Shown here in pieces: positions 49,355 through 58,457 of a stretch of 64,000 bases of DNA (position 1 is the first letter of the stretch; the number at the start of each line of letters is the position of its first letter). The stretch lies in the NCBI GenBank assembly GCA_013288125.1, contig JABDCN010000003.1, positions 28,021 through 92,020 of the forward strand, in the 5' to 3' direction. Below the pieces are notes generated by a model. The model was not told the DNA's origin. It was given only the letters and a program-made list of their open reading frames with translations, and made no database searches. This DNA comes from Gammaproteobacteria bacterium. Lineage in GTDB: Bacteria > Pseudomonadota > Gammaproteobacteria > DSM-16500. Position numbers and translations under genes: made by a program.

Positions 49355-50844
49355 AATTGATTAACGAGTCGTCTCAAATAAGGATATAAATCTGTTGCAA
49401 GCATGCCGCGCTCACCTTCTTTTGCTGCGAGATCTCCTGCCATCGCATGCAAATAAACACCTAATTTTGCCGCATCACCTAAAGGAATACGCTGCGCCAT
49501 TAAGCCGCCAATCACGCCGCTTAATATGTCACCCATCCCAGCAGAAGACATCCCAGGATTTCCTTTCGTACACACAACAGGTAAAGAAGAAGGGGATAAA
49601 ATTAAACTACCCGCACCTTTCAATACACACACCCCGCCATAACGTTTTTGTATGGTTTTTAATGCGGTTAAACGATCATTTTGCACTTCATCAACTGTAC
49701 TTGATAATAATCGCGCCGCTTCTCCCGGATGAGGCGTTAATACCCAATTATTGTGATACAAATTCGTTTGTGCCAATAAATTTAAGGCATCTGCATCAAG
49801 TAATAAAGGTAATTCACTCGCACAAATGCTTGCCCATAATGTTTTTGCCCATTCCGTCTGTCCTAGTCCTGGCCCTAAAATAATGACATCTGCTTTTTCA
49901 ACCAAAGGTTGAATTTCTTTAGCTGATGACACACCATGACACATGATTTCAGGACAATTTGTATTCATCATCATGGCATGATCAGGATGGGTTGCAACAC
50001 TCACTAATCCTGCACCAATACGTAACGCTGCTACTGCCGCCATACGCGCAGCCCCTGCATATCCCTTACCGCCACCAACCACTAACACATGACCTGACAG
50101 GCCTTTGTGCCAATCACGAAAACGAGGTTTTAGATAAGAAGAAAAAGCAGACAGTTCTAATTTTTCAGCAGCCGGTTCTATTTGTGAAAACAAAGAAGCA
50201 GGGACTTGCAAATCATTCAGGGCTAATTCGCCAGCACAAGCCAATCCGCTTGCTGTGACTAATCCCAATTTTAACCCGAGAAAAGTGATGGTCGCCGTCG
50301 CATGTATTGCACTGCCTAATATACGACCTGTATCTGCTTCTATTCCCGTTGGCACATCCAAAGAAAAAATGGGAACATTCAAATTATGTATTGTCGCAAT
50401 GGCTTTCACTACTTCTTCACGTAATGTTTCTTTCAATCCAATACCACATATCGCATCAATCACAAGATCAGGATGATTAAGATTAGCTTGCTCATGAAAA
50501 AGATAGGTTGGGATAGCATGACAAGCTTCAAAAGCAACGCGCGCTTCTTTTGACATTTTTTCTGGCGACATTTTTTCTGGATTGCCCACTTGCCACAGGG
50601 TGACTTGAAGACCACGCTCGTGCGCTAACTGCGCCACAACGTAACCATCACCCCCGTTATTACCACTGCCGCAAAATACCGCTATTTTTTGTGCTTGAGG
50701 AAATCGACGCAATAAAAATTCAAATGCTGCTTTGCCCGCACGCTGCATTAATGTTTGACTTGAGAGACCGAGCTGTTCGCGCGCACGCTGCTCAATCTCT
50801 CGCACTTGCTGAATTTGATAGACCGGTGTTTTGATAGGTTGCAC
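49351..50844 (-). CDS. nnrD: Bifunctional NAD(P)H-hydrate repair enzyme NnrD/NnrE
   Basis: Repairs hydrated NAD(P)H. The N-terminal epimerase domain (FCGSGNNGGDGYVVAQLA; DAICGIGL; LDVPTGIEADTG) is followed by the C-terminal ADP/ATP-dependent dehydratase (VLVVGGGKGYAGAARMAA; LLDADALNLLA; TPHPGEAARLL; GNPGMSSAGMGDILSGVIGG). The start is placed at GTG 50844 (VQPIKTPVYQIQQ), which has AGGGGAG five bases upstream. An ATG six codons earlier, or a longer frame to 50997 that runs through repeat D, are alternatives. About 497 residues. Confidence 0.92.
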   Translation of the reverse strand: MQPIKTPVYQIQQVREIEQRAREQLGLSSQTLMQRAGKAAFEFLLRRFPQAQKIAVFCGSGNNGGDGYVVAQLAHERGLQVTLWQVGNPEKMSPEKMSKEARVAFEACHAIPTYLFHEQANLNHPDLVIDAICGIGLKETLREEVVKAIATIHNLNVPIFSLDVPTGIEADTGRILGSAIHATATITFLGLKLGLVTASGLACAGELALNDLQVPASLFSQIEPAAEKLELSAFSSYLKPRFRDWHKGLSGHVLVVGGGKGYAGAARMAAVAALRIGAGLVSVATHPDHAMMMNTNCPEIMCHGVSSAKEIQPLVEKADVIILGPGLGQTEWAKTLWASICASELPLLLDADALNLLAQTNLYHNNWVLTPHPGEAARLLSSTVDEVQNDRLTALKTIQKRYGGVCVLKGAGSLILSPSSLPVVCTKGNPGMSSAGMGDILSGVIGGLMAQRIPLGDAAKLGVYLHAMAGDLAAKEGERGMLATDLYPYLRRLVNQL

Positions 50845-50913
50845 AACAGCTCCCCTAAACATTACGCGATGGGGTGATCCAAGAGGGGAGAATCGCGATT
50901 CTTCCCTCTTGGT

Positions 50914-50986
50914 GCAAGCAAAAGCTTTGCTTTTGCGCAGCATATAAACAGGAAAGGTATTCCCGCGTTTCTTAGCGGGAATACCT
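50914..50986. repeat. Repeat, family D, inverted copy
   Basis: Reverse complement of the 38383-38460 unit over about 70 bases, including the GCGGGAATACCT hairpin. Read toward nnrD it keeps an open frame coding for GIPAKKRGNTFPVYMLRKSK, the same peptide as the copy at 38383. It lies between the permease and nnrD. Confidence 0.85.
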
Positions 50987-50996
50987 GTAAGTTGCA

Positions 50997-52202
50997 CTAA
51001 ATCGCGCCTTCAAGACCAAACCCTATCATCAGTGTAGCAAAAACAACTAATAATCCTAATAAAAATTTACCACCGCGTACTTGATGGGGCGCTTCTAAAG
51101 CAAGTTCATGATGATATCGGCCGCGCCACACCATCAATGGCGGGAATAAAATCATCAAAACAAAACAACAAAGACCCGCGTATTGAATACCGCGTAAAAA
51201 TGCATCGGGATAAAATAAAACAACGAGAACAGGCGGCACAAAAGTTGCGCCAAATACAATGACATTTCCCATACCACGTTTTGCCACTTGTAATCCATCA
51301 GACAAGACATCTGACAAGCTAAGTGAGACACTCAAAAAAGAAGTCGCCATACAAATTGAGGTAAAAAATTTCGCGATTATTGTGATGATCTCTTTATTTA
51401 ATATAACGGTTAAAGCAGCGACCAAACCACTATTTGAACTAGATGAGTGAGCTAATGCTCTTAAGCCAGGGGTACCTTCTAAAGGAATCACGCCCATGAT
51501 GACCATGTCCCACAAGATGTAACAAACGAGTGGAATAAATGTCCCGATCAAAATGGCTTTTTTCAGTGATTTGATATCTTCACCAAAATACGTACGCAAA
51601 CTCGGAATAATCATTAAACTAGCAAATGCAACGACCGTCGTTGAAATACTTGCCGGTGAAGCAAGATAGGCCCAAGAACCCGTATGTAAATTTCCCTGCG
51701 AAATATACGGTACGATGAGGAAAATCAGTAATAATAAAGCACCCATTTTTCCAGACATAAGCCCTCGATTAAAATAATCGACTGCACGAATACCCAGATA
51801 AACAATAAAACCAAATAAACCAGTAAATAATATTTTTGATAGCGGTAAAGAAATAGGAATATTTGAGTTATTTAAAATGTAATGAAATAAATCACCACCG
51901 CCTGCAATATAAGCTGAAATAATGGAATAAAGTAGCATGAGATATAAGACCCAAGCGACCACTTGCCCAGAACGGCCTAATGTTGCCCCCACCATCGATA
52001 CCATATTGTTATTCGGTGGCAACCACAAATTAACTTCAAGAAAAAGAAACGCACACGTTGTCATGATGGCCCAACAAACAATCAGTAATAAAGTAGAACC
52101 CCAAAATCCTAATTCTGCCGTTGCGATGGGCAGGGCTAACATACCCGCACCAATCGTTGTGCCCATGACGAGCAAGATACCGCCGATTAATTTTGAACTC
52201 AT
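50997..52202 (-). CDS. Aromatic amino acid permease 1 (TyrP/Mtr-like, HAAAP family)
   Basis: Proton-coupled uptake of tyrosine or tryptophan is the usual role of this family. The 401 residues show about 11 hydrophobic segments. The N-terminal signature GTTIGAGMLALPIATAELGF is at about 15-34, with YIAGGGDLFHYIL near 94. It is paralogous to the gene at 52374. The substrate cannot be told from sequence alone. It stands 135-150 bases upstream of nnrD, separated by repeat D. Confidence 0.88.
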   Translation of the reverse strand: MSSKLIGGILLVMGTTIGAGMLALPIATAELGFWGSTLLLIVCWAIMTTCAFLFLEVNLWLPPNNNMVSMVGATLGRSGQVVAWVLYLMLLYSIISAYIAGGGDLFHYILNNSNIPISLPLSKILFTGLFGFIVYLGIRAVDYFNRGLMSGKMGALLLLIFLIVPYISQGNLHTGSWAYLASPASISTTVVAFASLMIIPSLRTYFGEDIKSLKKAILIGTFIPLVCYILWDMVIMGVIPLEGTPGLRALAHSSSSNSGLVAALTVILNKEIITIIAKFFTSICMATSFLSVSLSLSDVLSDGLQVAKRGMGNVIVFGATFVPPVLVVLFYPDAFLRGIQYAGLCCFVLMILFPPLMVWRGRYHHELALEAPHQVRGGKFLLGLLVVFATLMIGFGLEGAI

Positions 52203-52234
52203 GATTTATTACCTCTTTACCTTTTTATATTTAA

Positions 52235-52330
52235 TTGTTGTTGGGCTTCTGCATTGTTGGGCTTCGCTGCACTCAGCCCAACCTACTGCAGGCCTCAGCC
52301 AAACCTACACATTTATTCAGCCCAACTTAC
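52235..52330. repeat. Repeat, family B, degenerate copy
   Basis: It contains TTGTTGGGCTTC units, GCACTCAGCCCAACCTAC and TCAGCCCAACTTAC, but the right arm is incomplete, so it reads as a decayed or half element. It separates the two permease genes. Confidence 0.75.
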
Positions 52331-52373
52331 GTAATATCGTGCAATCGTAACCCACCGACATGTTTATTGTTCA

Positions 52374-53567
52374 TTATTTTAACACATTTGCCCCTATAAT
52401 GGCTAGCGAAAAGATGATCAGTATAGCCAAAACAATCCTCCCGCCAAAGACCCTAAATCCGCCATACAAACGATGATAATACCGCCCCCGCCATGCCATC
52501 CAGGCTGGCAATAAAACTAATAATATCAGGCAATAAATGCCCCCGTATTCTAGCGCTTTAATGAAGGCTTTGGGATAAAAAATCACAACAATCACAGGTG
52601 GAACTAAGGTCAACAGATGAATAAACACCCCGCTTAACCCTGTTTTTTCTTGATGCAAGCCATCCGCCAAGAAATCAACCAAACACAAAGAAACCCCCAA
52701 AAATGACGTAAGCACACAAATCGAGGTAAATATCTTCGCGAATAAGTTGATTGATGTGCTCGATGTTGCATAAGTTAAAGTGGCCACCAAACCGCTAGTC
52801 GAATTATCGGACCCAAGAATCTCTCTTAATCCATGCTCGCCGTATAAAGGAATCACCCCCATAATAACAGCATCCCAAATAGCGTAGCAAAATAGAGGAA
52901 TCAAACTGCCAATTAAAATCGCTTTTTTTAGTTTTTTGATATCGCCTCCAAAATAAATTCTTAAACTGGGAACGATAGCAGCAAATCCAAATGAAATGAC
53001 GGTGACTGTAATCGCAGAAGCTGACATCAATTCTTTCAGGTCACCTTCAAATAAATTGATGGATGTCACATGAGGCGTCAAAAAAATCACAAGCAAAAAA
53101 TAAGCCGTAAATTTCAAAAACATTAATGCACGATTGGTATAATCGACTGCATGAATCCCACAAAAAACAACCGCTCCAAATATGATGGTGAAAATGATAG
53201 GCCCTAACCATCTCGGAAGAGAAACAGAGGCCGCGTCTAATAAATAATGAAACAAATCACTGCCGCCCGCGATATAAGCGCAAAGCAGAGAATAAAGCAG
53301 CAAAAGATACGTTATCCAAGCTAATACTTGACCAACAGGGCCTAAAGTCGTGCTTGCCATCGAAATCATATTGCTATTTGTTGGCAGCCACAAACTGACT
53401 TCGAGGATCAAAAAAGCACCCACTGTCATGACTGCCCAACAAACCACGAGCAAGATAAGGGAACCGACAAAACCTAATTGTGCAGTTGCAATAGGGAGCG
53501 CCAGCATGCCAGCGCCGATGGAAGTTCCAACGATAAGTAAAATACTGCCGAGTAATTTGAAATCCAC
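52374..53567 (-). CDS. Aromatic amino acid permease 2 (TyrP/Mtr-like, HAAAP family)
   Basis: 397 residues, with the same topology and signatures as permease 1 (GTSIGAGMLALPIATAQLGF, YIAGGSDLFHYLL). The start is placed at GTG 53567 (VDFKLLGSIL), which aligns exactly with the paralogue's MSSKLIGGIL and has AAAGGA nine bases upstream; an ATG 11 codons earlier is possible. The pair looks like a tandem duplication in which the copies have since diverged widely. It is transcribed away from queG. Confidence 0.88.
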   Translation of the reverse strand: MDFKLLGSILLIVGTSIGAGMLALPIATAQLGFVGSLILLVVCWAVMTVGAFLILEVSLWLPTNSNMISMASTTLGPVGQVLAWITYLLLLYSLLCAYIAGGSDLFHYLLDAASVSLPRWLGPIIFTIIFGAVVFCGIHAVDYTNRALMFLKFTAYFLLVIFLTPHVTSINLFEGDLKELMSASAITVTVISFGFAAIVPSLRIYFGGDIKKLKKAILIGSLIPLFCYAIWDAVIMGVIPLYGEHGLREILGSDNSTSGLVATLTYATSSTSINLFAKIFTSICVLTSFLGVSLCLVDFLADGLHQEKTGLSGVFIHLLTLVPPVIVVIFYPKAFIKALEYGGIYCLILLVLLPAWMAWRGRYYHRLYGGFRVFGGRIVLAILIIFSLAIIGANVLK

Positions 53568-53643
53568 TATAATGTATCCTTTTGATGTAATTCCCAACAT
53601 TAGTAAAGTTAAGAATTGGGTTTTTAATTAGCATGAATCTAAA

Positions 53644-54696
53644 ATGCAAGCACTAGTCCAACAAATTAAACAATGGGGTACAGAATTAGGCTTCCAACAA
53701 ATTGGGATCACTAATACTGATTTATCCCATTATGAAAAACGTTTTGCAACATGGCTAAAAAAAGGCTTGCATGGCCGCATGCATTATTTAGAAAAACATG
53801 GGGACAAGCGCACGCAGCCAGAAAAACTTATCCCACATAGTATCACCATCATTTCAGCTCGCATGGATTATTTACCACCAAATACGGATGCATTCTTCAC
53901 ATTAAATAATCCACGTCAAGGGTATATTTCGCGTTATGCATTGGGACGTGATTACCATCGTTTAATTCGAAAACGTTTGCAGTTACTCACAGACCGCATA
54001 CAAAATGCGATTGGCACATTTGGTTATCGTGTATTTTGCGATAGCGCACCCGTGTTAGAAAAAGCTATTGCAGAAAAAGCAGGATTAGGTTGGATTGGAA
54101 AACACACAAACTTGATTAATGCAAAGGCGGGTTCTTGGTTTTTTCTCGGGGAAATTTACACGGATTTACCACTACCAAATGATGCATCAACAAAACAAAG
54201 TCATTGTGGCACATGTGATGCTTGTATTCAAGTGTGTCCAACACAAGCGATTATTGCGCCTTATTTATTAGATGCGAGACGTTGTATTTCTTATCTCACG
54301 ATTGAATTACGCGAAGCCATTCCTGTTGAATTACGACCACTCATTGGTAATCGCATTTATGGATGCGATGATTGTCAATTGGTTTGTCCATGGAATAAAT
54401 TTGCAAAATTCACAAAAGAAAAAGATTTTTATCCGCGACATGATTTGTCATCGCCTGAATTAATTGATTTATTTTCGTGGACAGAAGAAGAATTTTTGGC
54501 GAAAACAGAAGGCTCAGCCATTCGTCGAATTGGATATGAATGTTGGCTGCGCAATATTGCGGTGGCGTTAGGCAATGCGCCATTTAGTGATGATATTGTT
54601 GAGGCGTTGCAAAAACGTTTGCATCATCCGTCTGCGTTGGTGAGAGAACATGTTGAATGGGCACTGCAAAGATTGGTTACGGAGTCAGGCTTGTAA
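53644..54696 (+). CDS. queG: Epoxyqueuosine reductase QueG
   Basis: Performs the last step of queuosine synthesis in tRNA, reducing epoxyqueuosine with cobalamin and two [4Fe-4S] clusters. The cluster motifs are HCGTCDACIQVCPTQAI and YGCDDCQLVCPWNKFAKF. KAGLGWIGKHTNLIN and the C-terminal HEAT-like segment (LVREHVEWALQRL) are conserved. 350 residues. The stop codon is formed at the edge of the palindromic repeat that follows. Neighbourhood with nnrD and orn is ancestral. Confidence 0.95.
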   Translation: MQALVQQIKQWGTELGFQQIGITNTDLSHYEKRFATWLKKGLHGRMHYLEKHGDKRTQPEKLIPHSITIISARMDYLPPNTDAFFTLNNPRQGYISRYALGRDYHRLIRKRLQLLTDRIQNAIGTFGYRVFCDSAPVLEKAIAEKAGLGWIGKHTNLINAKAGSWFFLGEIYTDLPLPNDASTKQSHCGTCDACIQVCPTQAIIAPYLLDARRCISYLTIELREAIPVELRPLIGNRIYGCDDCQLVCPWNKFAKFTKEKDFYPRHDLSSPELIDLFSWTEEEFLAKTEGSAIRRIGYECWLRNIAVALGNAPFSDDIVEALQKRLHHPSALVREHVEWALQRLVTESGL

Positions 54697-54813
54697 CTCA
54701 TCTTACGCAGTGTTGTCATCCTGAGCACAGCGAAGGATCACTAAAATATGCTTATGACATTTGTTAGTGATCCTTCGCTGCGCTCAGGATGACAACACTG
54801 CGTAAGATGAGTT
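54695..54813. repeat. Palindromic repeat, family A, long copy
   Basis: 49-base arms (54695-54743 and 54765-54813) with one mismatch. The inner part is TGTCATCCTGAGC...AAGGATCACTA and the outer part AACTCATCTTACGCAGTG is specific to this copy, suggesting inversion or duplication of the flank. It begins at the last bases of the queG stop. Confidence 0.9.
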
Positions 54814-54822
54814 GTAAGTTAC

Positions 54823-54855
54823 GGGGTCAATGTGCAATTGTGCAAGCCTGACCCC
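54823..54855. repeat. Repeat, family F, short copy
   Basis: GGGGTCA (54823-54829) and TGACCCC (54849-54855) bracket GCAATTGTGCAAGCC. It lies 8 bases after the orn stop and could act as a weak transcript end. Confidence 0.65.
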
Positions 54856-54863
54856 AAAGTGAT

Positions 54864-55406
54864 TTATTTTAATAATTTCTCGCGATAATATTGCAATTCT
54901 TTAATCGAATCACGAATATCATCTTGCGCTAAATGACGCGATTCTTTCTGCACACCTTGATACACTTTTGGCGCCCAACGCAATGCCAATTCTTTTAACG
55001 TGCTCACATCAATCATACGATAATGAAAATATTTTTCTAACGCAGGCATATATTTCGCAAGAAAACGTCGATCTTGCCAAATACTATTTCCACACATAGG
55101 AGATTTTCCCTCTGGCACATATTTTTTCAAAAAATCTAACATTAAATTTTCTGCTTGCTGTTCTGTGATACGACTTTCTCGTATGCGATCAACTAAACCT
55201 GAAGCATTGTGATGTGAGGTGTTCCATTCATCCATTTGTGCGAGTAACGCATCTGGTTGATGAATAGCAAACACAGGACTCTCTGCAACAATATTCAACT
55301 GACTATCTGTCACGATGGTTGCGATTTCGATGATATGATCTTTTTCAGGATTTAATCCTGTCATTTCAAGATCAACCCAAATGAGATTATCTGCGCTAAC
55401 TGACAT
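54864..55406 (-). CDS. orn: Oligoribonuclease
   Basis: Orn degrades RNA dinucleotides and pGpG. DEDDh exonuclease: D12 and E14 in [11 protein letters not shown], then [27 protein letters not shown] and the late [12 protein letters not shown]. 180 residues. It is essential in several gammaproteobacteria. Confidence 0.97.
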   Translation of the reverse strand: MSVSADNLIWVDLEMTGLNPEKDHIIEIATIVTDSQLNIVAESPVFAIHQPDALLAQMDEWNTSHHNASGLVDRIRESRITEQQAENLMLDFLKKYVPEGKSPMCGNSIWQDRRFLAKYMPALEKYFHYRMIDVSTLKELALRWAPKVYQGVQKESRHLAQDDIRDSIKELQYYREKLLK

Positions 55407-55519
55407 AATATGTGATACCTTATTCTAAAATTCCGTGATGCTATTATCCCTGAACGAAAGTAGAGGTCTATTATCTTAAGCTCAGTACCGTCGTTGCGTT
55501 CATTAGTGAGAATAAAACA

Positions 55520-56125
55520 ATGTTTTTAGATTATATCATCATCTTGCCTGCCATTATCATAGCTTATTTCATTGGTTCCATTTCTAGCGCCATTTTAGTC
55601 TGCAAATTAATGCATTTACCTGATCCGCGCACACAGGGCTCACAAAATCCGGGCGCGACGAATGTATTACGCATTGGCGGGAAAAAAGCCGCTGCACTCA
55701 CTTTATTAGGTGATGTATTAAAAGGTACGATACCCGTCTTCATCTGCAAATGGTTGGGATTACCTGATGCGGTATTGGCTTCAGTCGCCTTAGCTGCTTT
55801 TATCGGACATTTATTTCCTGTATTTTTTAAATTTCAAGGCGGAAAAGGCATCGCAACTTTATTCGGTTGTTTGATTGCATTAAATAGTTTAGTTGCTTTG
55901 TGTTGGAGCGTGACATGGTTAATTGTCGCATTGATTACGCGCTATTCTTCTCTCGCATCACTCATCGCTTCTTTATTAACACCACTTTATTTTTGGTTAT
56001 TAACGGGAAATAAAATTTATGTGTTTGTTACACTCATGATGGCATTGATTTCAATTTATCGTCATAAACTGAATATTATTCGATTATGGTCCGGGACTGA
56101 GAGTAGAATTAGGATCCGCCGTTAA
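55520..56125 (+). CDS. plsY: Acyl-phosphate:glycerol-3-phosphate acyltransferase PlsY
   Basis: Integral inner-membrane enzyme that starts phospholipid synthesis by transferring the acyl group from acyl-phosphate to glycerol-3-phosphate. Signatures are GSISSAILVCKLM, DPRTQGSQNPGATNVLRIGG, GHLFPVFFKFQGGKGIATL and a final IYRHKLNIIRLWSGTE. About five membrane segments. 201 residues. In E. coli it is divergent from tsaD; here an unknown gene lies between them and overlaps its 3' end by 42 bases, tail to tail. Confidence 0.95.
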   Translation: MFLDYIIILPAIIIAYFIGSISSAILVCKLMHLPDPRTQGSQNPGATNVLRIGGKKAAALTLLGDVLKGTIPVFICKWLGLPDAVLASVALAAFIGHLFPVFFKFQGGKGIATLFGCLIALNSLVALCWSVTWLIVALITRYSSLASLIASLLTPLYFWLLTGNKIYVFVTLMMALISIYRHKLNIIRLWSGTESRIRIRR

Positions 56126-58273
56126 TATGCTTTCATTACTGTTTATTATATCGTCCAACATTTTCATTTCTTGCTCATTTAAAGAAGAAGTTTCACTATC
56201 TGTTGCATAAGGATATAAGAATTCATCGCATTCAGATAACAAATTCGTAAATTTTTCACTATTATCACCACGCAACAACATCAAAGTCATTTCTTTAATA
56301 ATGGGACTCAATTCTTTTGATTTAACTAAATCAGGAAAACAAAGACCTAACAAAAGAATATTATCAAAAACAGGATTTTTTTCTCTCAAATCTTTAACGA
56401 TACGATAATAAAGTTTTTTGGCTTGCTCAGTTTTGAGATCAATTCCCGTTAATACTCTCAGCAAACTTAACATAAACCCTGGATTCGATTTCTTATCAAT
56501 TTTTTTATCAACCAATCCTAAAAAAGCACTTAAATTTCTTCTTTCAATTTGAAATTCAGACGAAAAAGATTCATAGCGGTGCTCTGAGAAATGTACGATT
56601 TGATTGAGATGTTCCTCGCCCAATGCCAAATAAGTTCGAAATAAAATAAGATTATATTTCACATCGTCTTCTCGAAAATAAGGCAATAATTTTTGCGCTA
56701 TTTGAAAATGCGTGAGATATCTACCTGTTAATTCATTAGGATCAAAATAAAGAGAAGCCCATATTTCGGGATGTTTAGCCATATCAATAAAGGTTACCAT
56801 GCCTAAATCAGTGATAATGTAGTCTGGTTCGTCACCACCGAGATGCCGCTCAAAAATAAAACTACCTTTCTTTTCCCCAGTTGGATCGTTTGTATCTTCA
56901 TCTGTAAATGCCGCACAAAAATCTTTAGCAGGAGATTGTCTTGGCTGCAACTTTCCATTCTCAGGATTAAAATAACGCATTTCTCCATCGACCAAATGCC
57001 ACGTTGAAATAGCAAATAATGCATCGTCATTTGCCACGTCTTTACGATTAGAATGCATTAACAATTCCGTACGAGATAAATTTTTCATCCGTTTACAAGC
57101 TTCACGAAGTGCATATCCTTTTCTCATTAAATGTTGCGCATGATAATAATCATGATCTTTCTTCGCCCATGCTGAGGTTTCTTTTATTCCATGTATTTCC
57201 TCTTCACTCGGGATCCCATTCAAAAGCGTAAAACAAGGCCTTAGTCCAACATCACCACAACGCTCAACATCTGATTTCGTTAATTTACCTGCGATACTGC
57301 GAGAAGGAACAACATCTTCTAAAGGATAATAAGAGAGTCTTAATGCTTCTTCAACAAGACAAGAAAGACCAATTTTCTGACATGGCATAATCTTTTCATT
57401 AATCTCTTTGCGCAATGCAGTAATTTTAGAATGATGTTCACGTTCTTGTAGCAATTTTATTATTGCATTTTGATCCGTCATCACATTTGCATGTAATGCT
57501 TTTGTCGGTATTTTACTATGCATCGAATATAAAGCAGCGCACAAACCTTCTTGACAATTTGATACACTACCCGCAGCATCAAACATATATTCCGGCGACT
57601 CCACCATAAAAAACATATTTTCACCTGGATATTTTTCAATAAACGCACTCATCAATAATTTAAAATTATTCATTTGAACAGGCGTAAACGTTTCATACAT
57701 ATACTTTGCTCTCAGCGCAGGAAAAAGCAGGTTCTGCGCTTCTTCTGTGAATTCATTATTATCATCAAGAATGCGAAACGTTTTAACAGGATATTTTCCA
57801 TCAACAATTATTTTTTCGTTATAACCTATTGTCTCAAAAATTTTTTCGATGTTATCCATTGGCCTTTGAGCAAGATTAAACGTTAACAGTGTTTCAAATT
57901 CAGCGTTTTGTAATTCTCCTTTTGCAAAAAGTGCATATGCTATTTCAGTAAAATCGGGATCTAAAAAAACAGGATCGTTCCATTCTCCTTTGCGATAGGC
58001 ATTTAATAATTGTGTTTGTTTTTCTGTATCAAAATTTTCTTTGATGTGATGATTGTTTGCAAAAACACGAGCAGCATAATGACGATCATCTGTTGCATTA
58101 TTTTCAACATTCAATTTATCTAATTGTTGGTACATATTATCAATTTTTTCGAGGTATTGATTTGCAAGAGAATGCGCTTCATCAGGGCTAGTCAAACACA
58201 CTTTTTCAGATGCAGTAGTATCAGCTGCTGATGTAGCGGATTTAGTTTGGAAAAAACCACTGTTAGATAACAT
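56084..58273 (-). CDS. Unknown 729-residue protein (candidate effector; weak papain-like hints)
   Basis: Not recognised. The start is ATG 58273 behind a perfect AGGAGGGTGTG site. No signal peptide or membrane segment; mostly helical with a Ser/Thr-rich start. Two segments loosely recall YopT/AvrPphB-type cysteine proteases: GLCAALYSMH (C245) and AISTWHLVDGEMRYFNPENG (H426, N436). Spacing is longer than usual and no search was run, so this is a hypothesis only. The C-terminus is acidic (SSLNEQEMKMLDDIINSN). The gene interrupts conserved plsY-tsaD synteny, overlaps plsY by 42 bases and is preceded by palindromic repeat A. Confidence 0.8.
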   Translation of the reverse strand: MLSNSGFFQTKSATSAADTTASEKVCLTSPDEAHSLANQYLEKIDNMYQQLDKLNVENNATDDRHYAARVFANNHHIKENFDTEKQTQLLNAYRKGEWNDPVFLDPDFTEIAYALFAKGELQNAEFETLLTFNLAQRPMDNIEKIFETIGYNEKIIVDGKYPVKTFRILDDNNEFTEEAQNLLFPALRAKYMYETFTPVQMNNFKLLMSAFIEKYPGENMFFMVESPEYMFDAAGSVSNCQEGLCAALYSMHSKIPTKALHANVMTDQNAIIKLLQEREHHSKITALRKEINEKIMPCQKIGLSCLVEEALRLSYYPLEDVVPSRSIAGKLTKSDVERCGDVGLRPCFTLLNGIPSEEEIHGIKETSAWAKKDHDYYHAQHLMRKGYALREACKRMKNLSRTELLMHSNRKDVANDDALFAISTWHLVDGEMRYFNPENGKLQPRQSPAKDFCAAFTDEDTNDPTGEKKGSFIFERHLGGDEPDYIITDLGMVTFIDMAKHPEIWASLYFDPNELTGRYLTHFQIAQKLLPYFREDDVKYNLILFRTYLALGEEHLNQIVHFSEHRYESFSSEFQIERRNLSAFLGLVDKKIDKKSNPGFMLSLLRVLTGIDLKTEQAKKLYYRIVKDLREKNPVFDNILLLGLCFPDLVKSKELSPIIKEMTLMLLRGDNSEKFTNLLSECDEFLYPYATDSETSSLNEQEMKMLDDIINSNESILTADPNSTLSPGP

Positions 58274-58294
58274 CACACCCTCCTGATGAAACAC

Positions 58295-58373
58295 TGTCAT
58301 CCTGAGCGAAGCGAAGGATCACTAACAAGCATCACGATGCCATTAGCGATCCTTCGCTTCGCTCAGGATGACA
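58295..58373. repeat. Palindromic repeat, family A, third copy
   Basis: 26-base perfect arms (58295-58320, 58348-58373) of TGTCATCCTGAGCGAAGCG. It lies between tsaD and the unknown gene, 21 bases before the latter's start. The rest of 58374-58457 shows no gene. Confidence 0.9.
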
Positions 58374-58457
58374 AGCCAGCACAATTGGAATGTATGTATT
58401 TGTTTATTTTTATTTTTAAATTAGACCAGTATCATTTCTACTAATCATTTCTTATTA

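Noticed and set aside
50845-50997. N-terminal extension of nnrD through repeat D
   Set aside because: The internal GTG has a much better ribosome-binding site and the conserved core begins just after it.
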